In this document: piece by piece, positions 1-12,118 of the stretch
Numbering within the stretch: position 1 is the stretch's first letter
Layout: each line of letters opens with the position of its first letter
Source: Fragum whitleyi
Lineage: Eukaryota; Mollusca; Bivalvia; Cardiida; Cardiidae
Length of the DNA: 64,000 nucleotides
Reading direction: 5' to 3'
Assembly: GCA_948146395.1 (NCBI GenBank)
Contig: OX411554.1
Coordinates: 41,863,869 to 41,927,868 of the forward strand
The notes under the pieces: generated by a model
Database searches by the model: none
What the model was told of the DNA's origin: nothing
What the model saw: the letters and a program-made list of their open reading frames with translations, nothing else
Position numbers and translations under genes: made by a program

Positions 1-33
1 GAAAGAGGTGTTAAACCCCATACAAACAAATCA
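1..33 (+). mobile_element. SINE-A 3' end fragment at window edge
   Basis: GGTGTTAAACCCCATACAAAC matches the shared 3' end (GGCGTAAAACCCATTCAAACAAACAAA) of the SINE described at 49672-49956. Confidence 0.6.
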
Positions 34-365
34 TAATTTATCTAAATGAAATTTAAGGGTTCAGTGTGAAACAATGTAACGCCTAAATATTACAGGCTCT
101 TACTTATCCATCAAAATACTATTTCAATGAAATAGCCATGGGAAACATGGGAAACATCTCCTCTCTAACCTAAATATCAAATTGGTGTTACAAGCTGCAA
201 TAAGGGGTTAAATTTTACCCCCATTTTGGGACTATTGGCGAACCATATAATATTTATTTGATTTTAGTCTAGAAATTAATTCTTCATACTTACCACTGTC
301 ACAGATTTGTAGAAGTGATAACAGTTTATCTAACTCACTCATGATCCCAATTCTGTAAAATTTAA

Positions 366-602
366 ATATGAACTTGACATTTCCAACAATTTGAAATGTT
401 GGTGAGGTTCAAGCATTGAGAGGCATAGACAGCCACAAACTGTAATTATAAAGTAACCTGATGGTCTACGGATACTTTGAGACCTTATCTAACTACAAAG
501 CGCATAGTGAAGACTGGTCAGACTGTGCTGATGCACAGACTGGCCAGAGTCTTTGCTTTACACATATTTGAAATTGTTGGAAATGTCACGCAGAGGCTCA
601 TA
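366..602 (+). mobile_element. MITE family B copy 1 (TGAGCCTGTG ends)
   Basis: About 240 bp, homologous to the copy at 40433-40673. It has the subterminal words GACATTTCCAACAATTTGAAATG on the left and ATTGTTGGAAATGTCACGC plus GAGGCTCA on the right. The outermost left bases are degraded. Confidence 0.7.
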
Positions 603-706
603 TATAATAGATCTGATACTATTTTTTTTAAATAGCAATAATATAATTGATAGAATAATTATAAAAATCATTGATGAGACTATATTTAGAATGCTAAAGA
701 CATGGT

Positions 707-883
707 CAGGGCTTGAAAATTCTTGAAATTACTATTCGTCCTGCTATATAAGAAAATATAGTGATACATTAAGTTGATTAATTTCTTCAGTGAAATTTTG
801 CAAAATCCACTCGTCCTGCTTATATAGACAAAGAAGGAAAAAATCATGCAGGACGAGCGGACGAGTAGAATTTTCAAGCCCTG
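707..883. mobile_element. short TIR element (MITE), CAGGGCTTGAAAATTCT ends
   Basis: The 177-bp element has inverted ends CAGGGCTTGAAAATTCT / AGAATTTTCAAGCCCTG. ATGGT flanks both sides (702-706, 884-888), a possible 5-bp duplication. GTCCTGC words occur inside the ends. It is non-coding. A hAT-like origin is suggested only by the CAGGG ends. Confidence 0.65.
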
Positions 884-1392
884 ATGGTTGATTGAAACTA
901 TAAACCTAATTAAAAAAAGTGTGTTATTCATGCATGCTTTATTTTTGCCATCAGTAGTACATGTAATTACAACTTTAAACTATACAAGCTGTATAATTTA
1001 TAATAAGAAAACTTGGTTTTTATCATTTTCCATCGATTTGGAAACAAGTGTGTACAACTTAGATTAATCCCTCTTGATTCTGCTTCCAGGAAATTCTGAA
1101 AATTCACCAGTACTCATGCCTAGTGTGTAAGCCAATGAAAGAACCATGATCATCATCAATAGCATCTCCCAGGACATGATCTCAGGACCTTTGGGTCAAG
1201 AGGTGGAAGCTCTACCTCTAGACCACAGAACCACACAAGGAGAAGAATAAAAGACAGAAAAGGACAAGCTAATCTGTTTGTCAGAATTTAAGCCCTGCTC
1301 TACCTTCAGGATGATAAAAACAGTGCAAACTATTTGCAAATTAAACCATGCATTGCACGCAAGTGTACATGCAAAGCAGGGTATAACCAGAT

Positions 1393-1514
<122 letters not shown>

Positions 1515-2067
1515 TATTCTATGTCTCTGGTATAACTTGCAAATAGTACGCACCATTTGGTATTCCTGAACACAGGATAGGTAAAGAATATCTAAGTCTT
1601 CCACCAATTTCTCCTTTTCAAACAACGGTTGTTTCCCCATAATGAAACATCAAAAGTACCTAACTTATATAGTTATAGGATTGTTTAATAGGACAATACA
1701 TATCAAAACAATCTGAAAGGGATGATAGTTAACAATATTTAATAAGTGGGTATGAAAGACAAGAGGGAGAATATTACATTTTACCGGTACACTATTATTA
1801 TCCGAAATCGTTATCCGGATACTGTACAACTAAGTGTCCAATTTAACTCGCAAAAAGTTATTTAAGGTAAAGTATTTTTAATGTAACTAACTGAATTAAA
1901 GAATACTTAGAGTAAAATGATACCTGGCCATGTCTTACGTCACATAATCTAAAATAACAAAAGAATTTACTGCGTTGAAATCTAAGAAGCTTGACTGCCT
2001 GTTCGTTTGCTCAGCGAGAAAAACTGTCCCAGTTTATGAATAATTTTTGTAGGCCTATCGTCAACCT

Positions 2068-2149
2068 GGTAGAGTGGCCGAGCGGTCTAAGGCGCTGGTT
2101 TAAGGCACCAGTCTCTTCGGAGGCGTGGGTTCGAATCCCACCTCTGCCA
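2068..2149 (+). tRNA. tRNA-Leu(AAG), intronless
   Basis: The 82-nt sequence folds as a complete type II tRNA. The 7-bp acceptor stem pairs 2068-2074 with 2142-2148 and is followed by discriminator A2149. A D-arm is present. The anticodon stem is CTGGT/ACCAG around loop TTAAGGC, giving anticodon AAG at 2102-2104. A long variable arm (TCTC-TTCG-GAGG) is typical of tRNA-Leu, and the T-arm is GTGGG-TTCGAAT-CCCAC. The A and B boxes look intact. A run of five T at 2154-2158 is a normal Pol III terminator. Unlike the other tRNA-like sequences in this window it has no mismatched acceptor stem and no SINE body, so it reads as a genuine gene. Confidence 0.93.
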
Positions 2150-2379
2150 CAGCTTTTTACTCGATATTCATGACAAACAACATTTATTTTGCATCTGCGG
2201 TTCGTAGAGTCAGTTATAAACCTAAGTCACGGATTTACCCACATTGATGGGCCCGTCAAAATTTCACAACCAATTAAGTTAAAGTGCACCTGAGGAATAT
2301 CCATGCATAGTTTAATCAAAATTGACCTTAAGAGAAGGGAGAGAAAAAATTCAAAGATTGAAAAATGAAAGAAAAAAAG

Positions 2380-3080
2380 CCCTGACTCTGCCACGCCCAT
2401 ATTTAGGGTGCAATCAAAATTTCTGTAACAATGTAAGTAAATGGTCAACTAGCCAGGGAATATCCGGCATGCAAAGTATCACTGAATCGATCGTCCCAAT
2501 GTTTTGGGAGGAGGAGATTTTTAAAGATTTTATAGAGAAAAAAACCCGCCCTGCCACGCCCATATTTTGGGCCCAATCAAAATTTCTTTAAGAATTTAAA
2601 TGCAGGACCGTCACCCAAGGAACATCAATACAAAGTTTCATTGAAATTGGCCCAATTGTTTAGGAGGAGAATATTTCCAAAGAAATTTAAAGTGAAAAAT
2701 GTCACACCCTGCAACGCCCATGATTTTGGGAAAATCAAAATCTATTTTCCAATTTAAGTAAAGGGTCGCCCAAGGATCATCATTGCAAAGTTTCAGTGAA
2801 ATCAGCCCAACGGTTTAAGAGAAGATTTTTAAAGATTTTATAGTAAGAATAAGCCCTGCCCTGCCACGCCCATATTTGGGAGTCAATCAAAATCTCTTTA
2901 ACAAATTAAGTAAAGGGTCACCCAAAGAACACTCATGAAACTGTTTCATTGCAACCGCCCCAGGCCAATGGTTCTGGGGGAGGTGAATTTTAACGTTTTT
3001 CATGCACGGACAGACGGACGGACACACGACGGACACACTGCCATAACAATAGCTCGCTGGCCTTCAGCCAGTGGAGCTAA
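2380..3080 (+). repeat. diverged tandem repeat, four units of about 155 bp, with a GGACGGAC tail
   Basis: The CCACGCCCAT marker recurs at 2391, 2554, 2712 and 2864. Each unit has AATCAAAATTTCT, AAGTAAAGGGTC, GCAAAGTTTCA and GGAGAAGATTTTTAAAG blocks. It ends in a GACGGACGGACAC tract and CAATAGCTCGCTGGCC. Repeats with this plan also end at 6370-6450, 14250-14335 and 58630-58735. Confidence 0.72.
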
Positions 3081-3929
3081 GAAAGAACAAAAAAAAAGAT
3101 TACCTAAGTCTTGGTATAAATTGGAAGGAAGTAACATTCTGAAGTTGATAAAGCGATTCCATACCCCCGAAAGGTCTTACTATGATATGACTCAGTCCTC
3201 CCTCCATCCGTCTGTTTGACTTTCTTTCAATCTGTCTGTCTTGCTGTCTGGTAGTCATCACATTTTGATAGCACAAATCATCATTTAGTTTCATTTAGTT
3301 TCCAAATGAATGACCTAAAACTTTATTAAATGATTCTCTATGATTTCAGGTTTTGCATCTGACCATTCAAATCACTGTGGACAATTATTTCTGAATAGTC
3401 TGCACTTGGATCGATAGAAAATCACCTTTAACTATTGCATATTGCTTATTCACATGTCATTTGATTTGAAAAGACCTTTCTGTTGGAACTTCTTTAAGGT
3501 TATTCAATTTTTTTTTCAATGCCAAATTAATGCAAAATATAGATTCCATCACTGTTTATGAAAGCGGTCAATCAAAGGAGATAAAGTTTATCCCAAATGC
3601 TTTGCTTTTAGCAAAATCTTTCTCTTAGTACAAATTAAAGCAAATCAGCTGAGTATAATGGCAAAGGTCGTTTTTTACTGAAATTTGAGTTAAATACTTA
3701 TTTTAATTATTTGTAACATCTTTTATTTAATGAAACCGTGTTCTCTTATTTAAAATATTCTTTGCTTGAAAAAAGCCCTTGCGCCTCACTATTATCATTA
3801 TCATCGAGATCAGTTTTACCTCAACTGTTTTTGGAGAAAAGCATAGCAATAACTATTGCCCTGGTGTAGCTTAATATGACATGGCTGATGTAATTATCTA
3901 AAAGTCAGACCTGAATTTTTGAATATTTT

Positions 3930-4300
3930 ATTTACTTAAAACCCGGCTAAATTTCACCAAATCACAATAATGTCAACAACAAGGTCAGGAAAATAGGAAC
4001 AAATTGTCAAAGTTTCATCCAAATCGGTCCATGTTACATTTACAAAAAAAAAAAAAAAAAATCATATTAAGGCCTCTTTTCCATGAAGCGGCTGAATTTC
4101 ACAAAACCCGTTGACCATGTGCAAGGTCAGGTGACTAGGAACATTTTGTGAAAGTTTCATCCAAGTCGGTCCATAAATAAAGGAGGAGTAGCTCTCAAAT
4201 AAACTTTGACATAAATGCCTCTTTTTCCATGATGCGGCTTAATCTCACCAAACCGCGATAATATATGCAAGATAATGTGACTAGGAAAATTTTTGGTACC
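3930..4300 (+). repeat. diverged tandem repeat, three units of about 140 bp
   Basis: GGCTGAATTTCACCAAA-type blocks at about 3945, 4090 and 4228, each followed by CAAGGTCAGG..GACTAGGAAC and GTTTCATCCAAxTCGGTCC. Confidence 0.62.
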
Positions 4301-4406
4301 TTCAGCCGGCTATAAAAAGAAGGAAAAAATAAGAAATACTTTTCCTAAAGTACAGGTTGCATCTTAAGCTAATAATTTGACGTGATAACAGGGTCAAAAG
4401 GTTGTT

Positions 4407-4802
4407 CAGTGAAAAACATCGTGAAATAGACAATCACTGCGATCAAAACCATTCAATATCACTTACTCAACGCTCCATTCATTCCAAACACTCATTAGAA
4501 AAAAAATGAACTCGTTCAAATCGATCAACATTGAATTGATATTGATCAAATTATTCTACGATTTTATTGGCTGGTGGGGATTTTAAAGTGTCTGATAGGT
4601 GCAAGAAGACACACAAACAAAAAATAGCGTATATTTTATTAAAGGAGGTAATAAATATCGCCAATTTTGTTCATCCTGAAAAAATAGCGATATTGGATTA
4701 CCCCCTTGAATTTCACTCAAAACTCGCTCCACACACATTCATTTTAATTCCATAATCATTCCAAAATCTTTCATCTTATCAATTTCACAATGTTCTTAAC
4801 TG
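4407..4802 (-). mobile_element. MITE family A (Tc1/mariner type) copy 1
   Basis: Reverse orientation. The right end reads CAATTTCACAATGTTCTTAACTG followed by TA; the left end reads CAGTGAAAAACATCGTGAAA. It holds the inner ATATCGCCAATTTTGTTCATCC and GAGGTAATAAATATCGC words of the family, plus a unique stretch near 4570-4620. Confidence 0.75.
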
Positions 4803-4944
4803 TATATAGTATTTACTGCAACTTAAAAAATTGTGGTTTCAGAAAATGCTTATAAACATACTCTACTCCAAACAGTGTGCACTAAATTGCTGTGTTTTTT
4901 TTTTTGCTTAATAACAAGAATAGTAGATAGAATTGGTGTTAAAC

Positions 4945-5480
4945 TTAAGTCTAGTTTACATTTGCCACGGTCGCCGTACGATATCGCAGCTTGTGTACTT
5001 ACATGATATTTATGACATCGTACGATTTTATTTTCTACGGCGTATGTGTTCACAAAATCTTGCGGTGTCCACACGGGTTTTCATAAAACTATTACGAGAA
5101 TCATTGAGGTGCCCGTGCGGCGATCGCAAGGTAATCGTGCGATCCCCTGCACAGAACCTGTGCGATTTGTCAACCTTTACACCATAAACCGTGCGGCCGC
5201 CGTACGATCGTCGCGGGGACCGTAGGATGACCTTTTAAAGATTTAAAGGCAAAACATTGCACGGTGGCCGTGCGGCGATCGTGCGATGCCTCTACGACGA
5301 GTCTATGGGCTACGGTCTACGGTCTTTGTGCGGTCTTGCGATTTTCAAAACTTGTATAACTATTTTTCATACAAAATCGCAAGGGCGAACTTTATCATAT
5401 GAAATCTCGGTTAACATATTTAAAGTTTATGGCTTCCGAAGCGTTGCTGAACTGTCACGTGTCCACTTCCTTAAATAGGT
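4945..5480 (+). repeat. GC-richer repeat with many CGTGCGATCG-type words
   Basis: Local composition differs sharply from the flanks. Words such as GCCGTACGAT, CGTGCGGCGATCG and TCGTGCGATCCCC recur in both orientations. A diverged relative of its first part is at 61055-61195 (CACCGTACAATATCGCA, TTTATTTTCTCTGGCGTACGCG). Probably a non-autonomous DNA element with subterminal repeats. Confidence 0.5.
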
Positions 5481-6544
5481 TTTTCTTAAATTAAATAATA
5501 TGGGGCTATGAAGCTCATTATTACAAATTCATATATTTCTAGGTACGTTTTTTATGGCGTCCTAGTTCGAATTTTCTGAATCTCTTACCAGTTAGTCTTT
5601 GTATTTCAAAACAAATTCTTTTTTAAGTAATGTATAAGTATTTAAAAGCCTCGAATCATTTATATTTGCAAACCAAGTTTGATTTTCCATTTATTTATTT
5701 TCCCCAATGTTCTTGTCACATGTTTTAATTTAAATTGTCATCTTATTTCCTTCTCTATAACCGGAACATAAATTTCTTCTAACATCATTTATAAACTGAA
5801 AAATAGAAAATACGATTACTCATTTAATTGAAGAATGTGTATGTTCATACGGGGGATGGCCAAACACTAAGTTGTGAGAATTTGTGGCCAAAGCCCTTTG
5901 CTATTTTTGGTATTTATATACATTACATGTCATGTAAATGTAATAGGGAAAAAAGATGGAAATAAAATATGTTTAAACTAAAATTTCTTATGCATGTCTA
6001 TTATCTGTTGCTTGATTAGTTTTTAAAGGGGTATATATTAGACAAATGCGTCAATGCCAAGTATAATAGGTTTAAGCATTTTGGTTGAAAAGTAGAAGGC
6101 TTTAGAAATACATTTTTTGCCTAATTTCTATCTTAAACCGGATTCCGAAAGCATAGATAGAGCAATATTTTGAAGTGTATTGGTAGACAAGCATTGTGCA
6201 ATTTTTCATGCCAAAAATAGGTATAGGCCATACTGTTTGTTAGGTTTGTTTATTTCAATGGGGTTTTACCCCGCATTCAAATATCTTTCAGTAATATCGC
6301 GAAGCGCTGTAAACTATTTTGAAAGGACTTGACCAAGGGATCATCCCTTTGAAGTTTGGTTGAACATTTTATAGTAATTGTTTACGGACGAACAGACGTT
6401 CATCGATAACAAAAGTTCACATTGAGCGCTTTGAGCTCAGGTGAGCTAAAATTGGAAGCCTTCCAAACTAAATGCAAACATCAAATCCAAAACCTACAGT
6501 TCGGAACATCGCGAAAATCAGAAGTTGACAAATTGAGTTAATTT

Positions 6545-6668
6545 GGATTGATTTTGGAAGCGTTTTTTGAATAATTTCGACAGTTTTATAGAGAACGGAG
6601 TGAGTGTTTGGGATAAAGGATTGGAGCGCTCATTGAGCAATTTAGAGTGGTTTTGGTCGATGTGATTA
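6545..6668 (+). mobile_element. MITE family A fragment (3' part)
   Basis: Matches only the late part of the family: AGCGTTTTTTGAAT, GAGTGAGTGTTTGGGAT, GGAGCGCTCATTGAGC and GGTTTTGGTCGATGTG. The ends are degraded. Confidence 0.5.
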
Positions 6669-6739
6669 GACGTACCAAACTACGCTGCCAATGTTACGTC
6701 GATTGCCGTTCTGGGAATCATAGGCCTACCATAGATAAC

Positions 6740-7035
6740 TCTAATTAAAATTTATGGACACAAATTTGAGATTCTATTTATAATACGGGATCCCCGAATT
6801 TTTGTGAAAAATCGGCGAAAAATTTTGAATTGATTGAATCTTTTTCCGCCCGACATATAACGCCGTCTGTAGAACGTTATCACACTCATTATGACGTCAT
6901 TTTCACGGCAACAATAAGGCATTGCTTTACGCCCTGAGCTCATTTGCATAGTTATTTCACTTGGATAATAACACCCATGTAATTTCAAAAAAACTCAACG
7001 GGGTAATTTCACCAGGGCGACGAATATCATATTAT
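6740..7035 (+). repeat. interspersed repeat family D copy 1
   Basis: Shares ACACAAATTTGA, ATGACGTCATTTTCA, TTGCATAGTTATTCCACT-like and ACTCAACGGGGTAATTTCA blocks with 24555-24860 and, in reverse, with the flank of the hAT element at 46193-46330. Confidence 0.65.
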
Positions 7036-7459
7036 TTATATGTAAAGAGAACTTTAGGATTATGAAATAATTGAAAAACCTACCCTTTAATATCTTAACC
7101 CAGAAAGCGCCGAGGTTGGCAACACACACCACGTCTAGAAAAGTGTCAGGGCCAACTACTTGAAAACAGCATGATATCTGACCTGAGTTCTGAAGGACAA
7201 AACATGACAAAATGTGTCCAGATTATACCCCGCTTTGCAAAGTTCTCGCGTTCAATGCTGGGTAGAAATGCTTGCAAACACTTTGTCACGTTTTGTCACC
7301 CTGAACGTAAGGGCACTGAGATTTTAAGACAAACTCCTAATTAGCTGCTTCACATTACATTTAAAAGAGAAGCTGCTTTAATAAATATGCAGTTGGTCCA
7401 ACATGCAAATTATGCGCAAAAGAACCAGGTTGTAACTGGAACCCTCTTACTCAAATTTC

Positions 7460-7533
7460 GATGGCTCAGCGCGAATCAGTTGTAACTGCCTATAAAGGTT
7501 TATGCAGATACAACTGCTTCGCACTGAGCCATC
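7460..7533. mobile_element. 74-bp hairpin element, copy 1
   Basis: Inverted repeat GATGGCTCAGCGCGAATCAG..CTGCTTCGCACTGAGCCATC with a short AT-rich loop. Exactly 74 bp, like the copies at 26489 and 56569. Confidence 0.82.
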
Positions 7534-7622
7534 GTTTTACTCCTACAGTTGGTTTATCGCTGTGACAGTCTATATGCAACAATGATTGACAACGTCTAAA
7601 ACGTCGTAGTACAGCTGGAATA

Positions 7623-7945
7623 TATATAATACATACTAAGTGTTTTGTATGAGAAAAAAATATCTAACGAGGTTGGGAGAATTGATCATTGTCGAGGCTT
7701 TGCCGAGACAATTGTCATTTTTCACAACTGAGTTAGATATTTTTTTCATACAATACATTAAGTATGTATTATATTTATCTTATAACCTTTATTTGTCTTG
7801 TTTTCGTCGATGTTTCTAACTGAAATGAAAGTTTCTAAAAATAACCGCATTATATCTTTGTTCTAAAAATAACTATGTGATATCATAAAAAATATCATAC
7901 GGGATGTTATCACACGGATAGTTGTATAGTTATAAGATAAAATAC
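7623..7945 (+). mobile_element. foldback element family C copy 1
   Basis: A palindromic first half (7627-7772) has arms ATACATACTAAGTGTTTTGTATG / CATACAATACATTAAGTATGTAT and a GAGGCTTTGCCGAG turn. It is followed by a second half bounded by TATCTTATAAC and GTTATAAGATA. Closely matches 12450-12768. Confidence 0.75.
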
Positions 7946-7974
7946 AGCTAGATACGACATTTTGATCATGTTAA

Positions 7975-8190
7975 CTACGGTCGGCCATCCTCTCCGACTA
8001 TTTTTCTCCAACCAATGGGTCGATAAACATAAACCTATGTCTGATAGCAGCTGGAGGCTAGGGAAGGATGTAATGGTAGTACCAGTGTGAGAAATATGTG
8101 AGGAATCTATTGTTAGGTGCCCTAGCCGCAGCGATATAACTGAAAATTGTTGAAGTGGCATAAAACCCCATTCAAACAAATAAACAATAA
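7975..8190 (+). mobile_element. SINE-A copy, 5' truncated
   Basis: Body words ACCAATGGGTCGATAAAC, GATAGCAGCTGGAGGCTAGG, TAGGTGCCCTAGCCGCAGCGATATAACTGAAA and tail CATTCAAACAAATAAAC. The tRNA head is mostly missing. Confidence 0.82.
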
Positions 8191-8734
8191 TCGATTTACA
8201 TTATTGTATAAGTATTATTTATCTAAAATGACCTGGCACTCATTAACTTCCGTCAGTGCTCGAGTATTCCCGCAGCGTAACTCAATTTCATTTCACCGTT
8301 TTTAAATCGGACTGTGAAGCAGTCCGAATTATATATACCGTTTTCCAGAAATCCAGTCTGTTTGACCCACTACATTTTTACCATTATCTTCTGAGCAATG
8401 TGTTCAAACCAAATTATGTGTTTTCAAACACCGAAGAAACGGCCTTTTCAGTCACAATCTACAAACTTTGTTTTTATCTTATTTACTTTTCGACAAATAG
8501 AGAAGAGGCTAATACGGTTTTGATGTAATTTTCGCTTTTAGTAATTACCAGTTAGTATTTTCAGTGTTTATAACAAGATTTTCGGTTGAGTAAAGGAGTT
8601 GAAACGTACAATAGGTTAACTGTATAATAAATTTGTAGCACTTACAACATTACTGCTCTAATTTTTTTCTCGAACGGTCATTTACAAGTTGTAGGGCTGA
8701 CAACCAATCAAATTCTGTTATGATTATCACTCGG

Positions 8735-9392
8735 TCAAAACCCACGCGTAAATTCAGACCACGTGGTAGATGCAAATGGACATCGTCTGCTCGAAATGTG
8801 TCAATTAAGTTGTTTGTCATTGGTCGTCTGCACTCGGACAGGGAGCGTGGGAAGTTTACTTTATGTTCGCATGGTGGAATGAGTACTGTTGACTATGTGT
8901 TAACAAATAGAAATAATTTTGTAATTTTGAAATATTTAATTTCAATGAGCACTCTGATCACGCTCCATTCCTATTTTCAATATATTCAAATTTGAGTGTA
9001 TGAAGAAAAGTTATCCAATAACAAATAAACCGACAAAAACATACGATAAACTGATATAGGATAGCAGTAAGAGAGATCTATTTTTAGAACAACTCATGAA
9101 TAATCATAGAGTGCTGCTAGATTTAATCGATTGGTCAGAAACCAAAGATATAAATAGCCATTTCACGTGTTTCTTGAGGGAAAATGCTTTTATAGTATTT
9201 GGGAAAACCCAATGCTTAAAATACAAACATGTTGGTAATCAAAATTGTAAATAGTTTAATGAAAAATGTTTTGTTGCTAAACAGGCTTTTAAACTCTATA
9301 GAGAGAGGAATAATATTAACAGACAAGCTTCTAGCTTGGCGCGTGCTCATTATAACACTGTAAAAAATCTGCTAAGAAATAATTTAGACTAG
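8735..9392 (+). pseudogene. non-LTR retrotransposon ORF2 relic (endonuclease end and linker)
   Basis: The first part (8790-8960) reads GKFTLCSHGGMSTVDYVLTN, matching the late strand of APE-type endonucleases (STVDYV), in the frame open from 8720 to 8995. A second frame (9081-9392) reads FLEQLMNNHRVLLDLIDWSE..QNCK*FNEKCFVAKQAFKLYRE..ARAHYNTVKNLLR, the Lys/Arg-rich linker before the reverse transcriptase, with TAG where a Trp is usual. The frame shift and stops show it is dead. A CR1/Jockey-type lineage is likely but not settled. Confidence 0.62.
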
Positions 9393-9651
9393 CAGAGGGC
9401 TATCGAATCAGCAAACTTTCAAAATCGGACCACGAGGTTGGATGAGCTGGCGATGTCCTCGAAAAGATGGAGTGTTAAGACAAAAAACTCACAAACTGGG
9501 CAAATATTTTACCAACTTTTAATGTCCAATTTCGAGCCCTTTTGATTAGCGAACTATTGCACTATCCCAGCCTCCCAATGATGTCCGATTTACAGTGCTG
9601 ACAGCACTTTGATAGTTAATTTATTTCACATTTACATTAAAGAGACACGGT

Positions 9652-9727
9652 AGTACAGTGGTTACAGGCGTCTTCCCGACCAGCGAAAGTTTGTCGGGTC
9701 GAGTTCAATTCCTGACAGAGACACATA
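9652..9727 (+). other. tRNA-like sequence, no SINE body
   Basis: ACGGTAGTACAGTGGTTAC resembles an A box region and GTCGAGTTCAATTCCTGAC a B box region. The stems do not close into a full cloverleaf. It could be a SINE head or an old tRNA pseudogene. Confidence 0.4.
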
Positions 9728-9865
9728 TTTTAATCATTATGCTTATCATCAAAATTTTGATTTTTTCGTTTTTTTTTTTCTTGTCATTATTTTGTTATTA
9801 GTTTTTTTGGTCACTGTCGATTAATATTTTTATATTCTTATTTCATTCAAGTTTGGTTCTTTGTG

Positions 9866-10142
9866 GAGTCCGTGGTCTAATGGTTAAGACGGTGGCTTTG
9901 GGACTGAAAGTTCCCGGGATCGAATCCCGGCCAGATCACGGGAATTTTTCTGAGCAAAAAATTACTCTACGTTGCTCCTCTTTACCCAGGTGTATAAATG
10001 GGTACCTGTGAGAATGTAAGTTTTAGTGCTGTGGCTGCCGATGTGCGCCGTATGTTAACAGCCGACTTGCAATTCGATGATCGGGGGTTAAAGTGTGAAG
10101 TCGGTTGAATATGCCTGGCGTAGAAACAGACTATAAACCTAA
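9866..10142 (+). mobile_element. SINE-B: tRNA-like head with conserved body and CTATAAACCTAAC end
   Basis: The head GTGGTCTAATGGTTAAGACGGTG and TCCCGGGATCGAATCCCGG give A and B boxes, but the acceptor ends do not pair. The body has TTACTCTACGTTGCTCCTC, TTTACCCAGGTGTATAAATGGGTACC and ACAGCCGACTTGC, and ends CTGGCGTAGAAACAGACTATAAACC. Bodies with the CCAGGTGTAxAAATGGGTACC block are familiar from molluscan and other marine SINEs. Confidence 0.8.
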
Positions 10143-10145
10143 CTT

Positions 10146-11194
10146 TTTGTCTTTGCACCAACCAAGACTATGGTATTCTGATCGAGTGTAGATTTTTTTC
10201 ATACCTCAATGAAAAAACATATTAAGTATTTAGTAAGCATTACTAAAAAGTAGTCCCAATAAAAATCTTATTTGCTTCATGGTATTGAATTATAACATAT
10301 GAAGCCGAATTGTTGACGTTAATAACATAATCATACTTAAACAGGAATTCGATTAACCTGTTGAAACCCCCGATATGTTTTTAATGTTATACCGTCACAA
10401 ATTAAATAAGTGCCTCTTCATCCCTTTAATATAGATCTAGATTGCAAAATTTTTCATTATTTTAGGTGATTTATGTGCATGACTTTGCAATGATTAAATT
10501 TTAATCAAATTGAGGCTGGCGGTAAGGATTCTGTGCCAAATACCATTAGTCTTATGCAATAATGTTCAAAATATCAAAGGTGTCAAAAGAGATACTTAGA
10601 AAAGTGTTTTCCTAAAAAAAGAAATAAATATATTTATGGTCAAGTTCCGGCTTGAACCCGTGACTTTCCGGTTGTGGGAAAGCATCCTTACCACAACCGC
10701 TAAATTTCCGTATACACTATGAGTAGTGATTCAATTTATTAGATCTTAACTTAGCGAGTAAAAGTCTATATTAAGAAACATTTACCGACTAACAATTGAA
10801 TAAGGGTCAAAAGGATTATTTAATGAGTGCCAGGTCATTGTAGATCAATAATAGCATTCGCTATTTTGACTTGCCTATTGTAGTCAAATGAATACTGCAA
10901 ACATAATTAACGTATATCGTATTCTAGTTACAGGACCTAAGGTTCGTCGACTCAGATGGATAAATTTGAAAAATGAGTAAAATCCCATTGTCAGGGTTTA
11001 CATAACAGATATTCGACACCAAAAAGTGCTGTACATGTATGTAATTAAGAAACAAGAGTCATGGGCTGTATAGGCCTATGTGACGGTGACACCTCACGCG
11101 AAAAGTGACCGGCTAGGAACTTTTTTTTATATAATTCATTTGAAAAAATAAAAAAAAAATCGGATTAAGCAGAGGTCTACCCCAGGCTGGATTC

Positions 11195-11228
<34 letters not shown>

Positions 11229-11394
11229 ACCGTTATTTTTCAAGACAAAACATATATTTGCGAGGAACATTCTTGACTTGCGATAAAAAAAAAATGACTT
11301 GCGCAGCCTGGCAAATGCTTGTTAGAATTTTCAGCCAACTAACTATGTATAAAAGAAATGGAGACAATTATTGTTTTTCTTTTTCGACGAGGTA
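10146..11394. other. no gene seen; AT-rich DNA with poly-A runs
   Basis: Nothing coding recognised. It contains the tRNA-like sequence at 10637, a degraded TIR-element piece at 11078-11180 and a poly-A run at 11198-11222. Confidence 0.6.
10637..10716 (-). other. tRNA-like sequence, minus strand
   Basis: On the minus strand GCGGTTGTGGTAAGGATGC is followed by GTCACGGGTTCAAGCC, an A/B box pair at tRNA spacing. The central part is also a hairpin (CGGTTGTGG../CCACAACCG). No SINE body follows. Confidence 0.4.
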
Positions 11395-11804
11395 CAGTTA
11401 ACAACATCGTGAAATTTACCAGGTGAATGATTTTGGAATGAACTAGGAATGAAATTGATTGAGTGTGTGGGGCGAGTTTTGAGTGAATTAAAGGGGAGGT
11501 AATCCAGTATCGCTTAATTTGTTCAGGATATTAGCCCATTGATTAACTCCCTTTTATAAAATATGCATACATGTTCTATAGATAGCATCCTATTTCTTCA
11601 AAAACACGTTCGATGCTTACAATTTGTATAATGTCAGTGAAATCGCGTTATTTCTCTATCCAAATGGGGTTGTTGATTTTATATTTTTCAATGGGTTTGA
11701 GCGTTTTTGAATGATTTGAGTAAGTGTTTAGAATGATTGAAGCGCTGAATGAGCGAATAAGAATAGTTTTGATTGAGGTGAGAGTTTCACGATGTAACTA
11801 ACTG
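11395..11804 (+). mobile_element. MITE family A copy 2, full length with TA duplication
   Basis: 410 bp. Left end CAGTTAACAACATCGTGAAA, right end TTTCACGATGTAACTAACTG, flanked by TA on both sides (11393-11394 and 11805-11806). That is the signature of Tc1/mariner-type insertion. Non-coding. Confidence 0.85.
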
Positions 11805-11963
11805 TACACAACTGCTCTGCTCCAGTTGTGAGGAGCTGGGATCTGGACTTCCGCTTGAAGTTTCGGCAAAAAAAAAGGTAATGAAATTGTCATTTAGTCA
11901 GTTGGCATGCAACAAGTCGTAACTTTTATTACAAGTCACGACATTTTGTTTGATCACTGAGAA

Positions 11964-12118
11964 AAACCTATATAGGATAGCATCTGGAGGCATGGAAAGG
12001 GTGTAATGGTAGTAATGGTGTGAAAAATACCACAATCCCTTATTATGTGCTTCAGCAGCCGCGATAAAACTGAAAGATTGTTAAAAGCGGCGCAAGACCT
12101 CATTTGAACAAACAAATC
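11964..12118 (+). mobile_element. SINE-A copy, 3' half
   Basis: Contains GATAGCATCTGGAGGCATGG, CAGCAGCCGCGATAAAACTGAAAGATTG and AAACAAATC. Strongly diverged. Confidence 0.75.

Noticed and set aside
9866..9945. A functional tRNA gene
   Set aside because: The acceptor stem does not pair and a SINE body follows directly.
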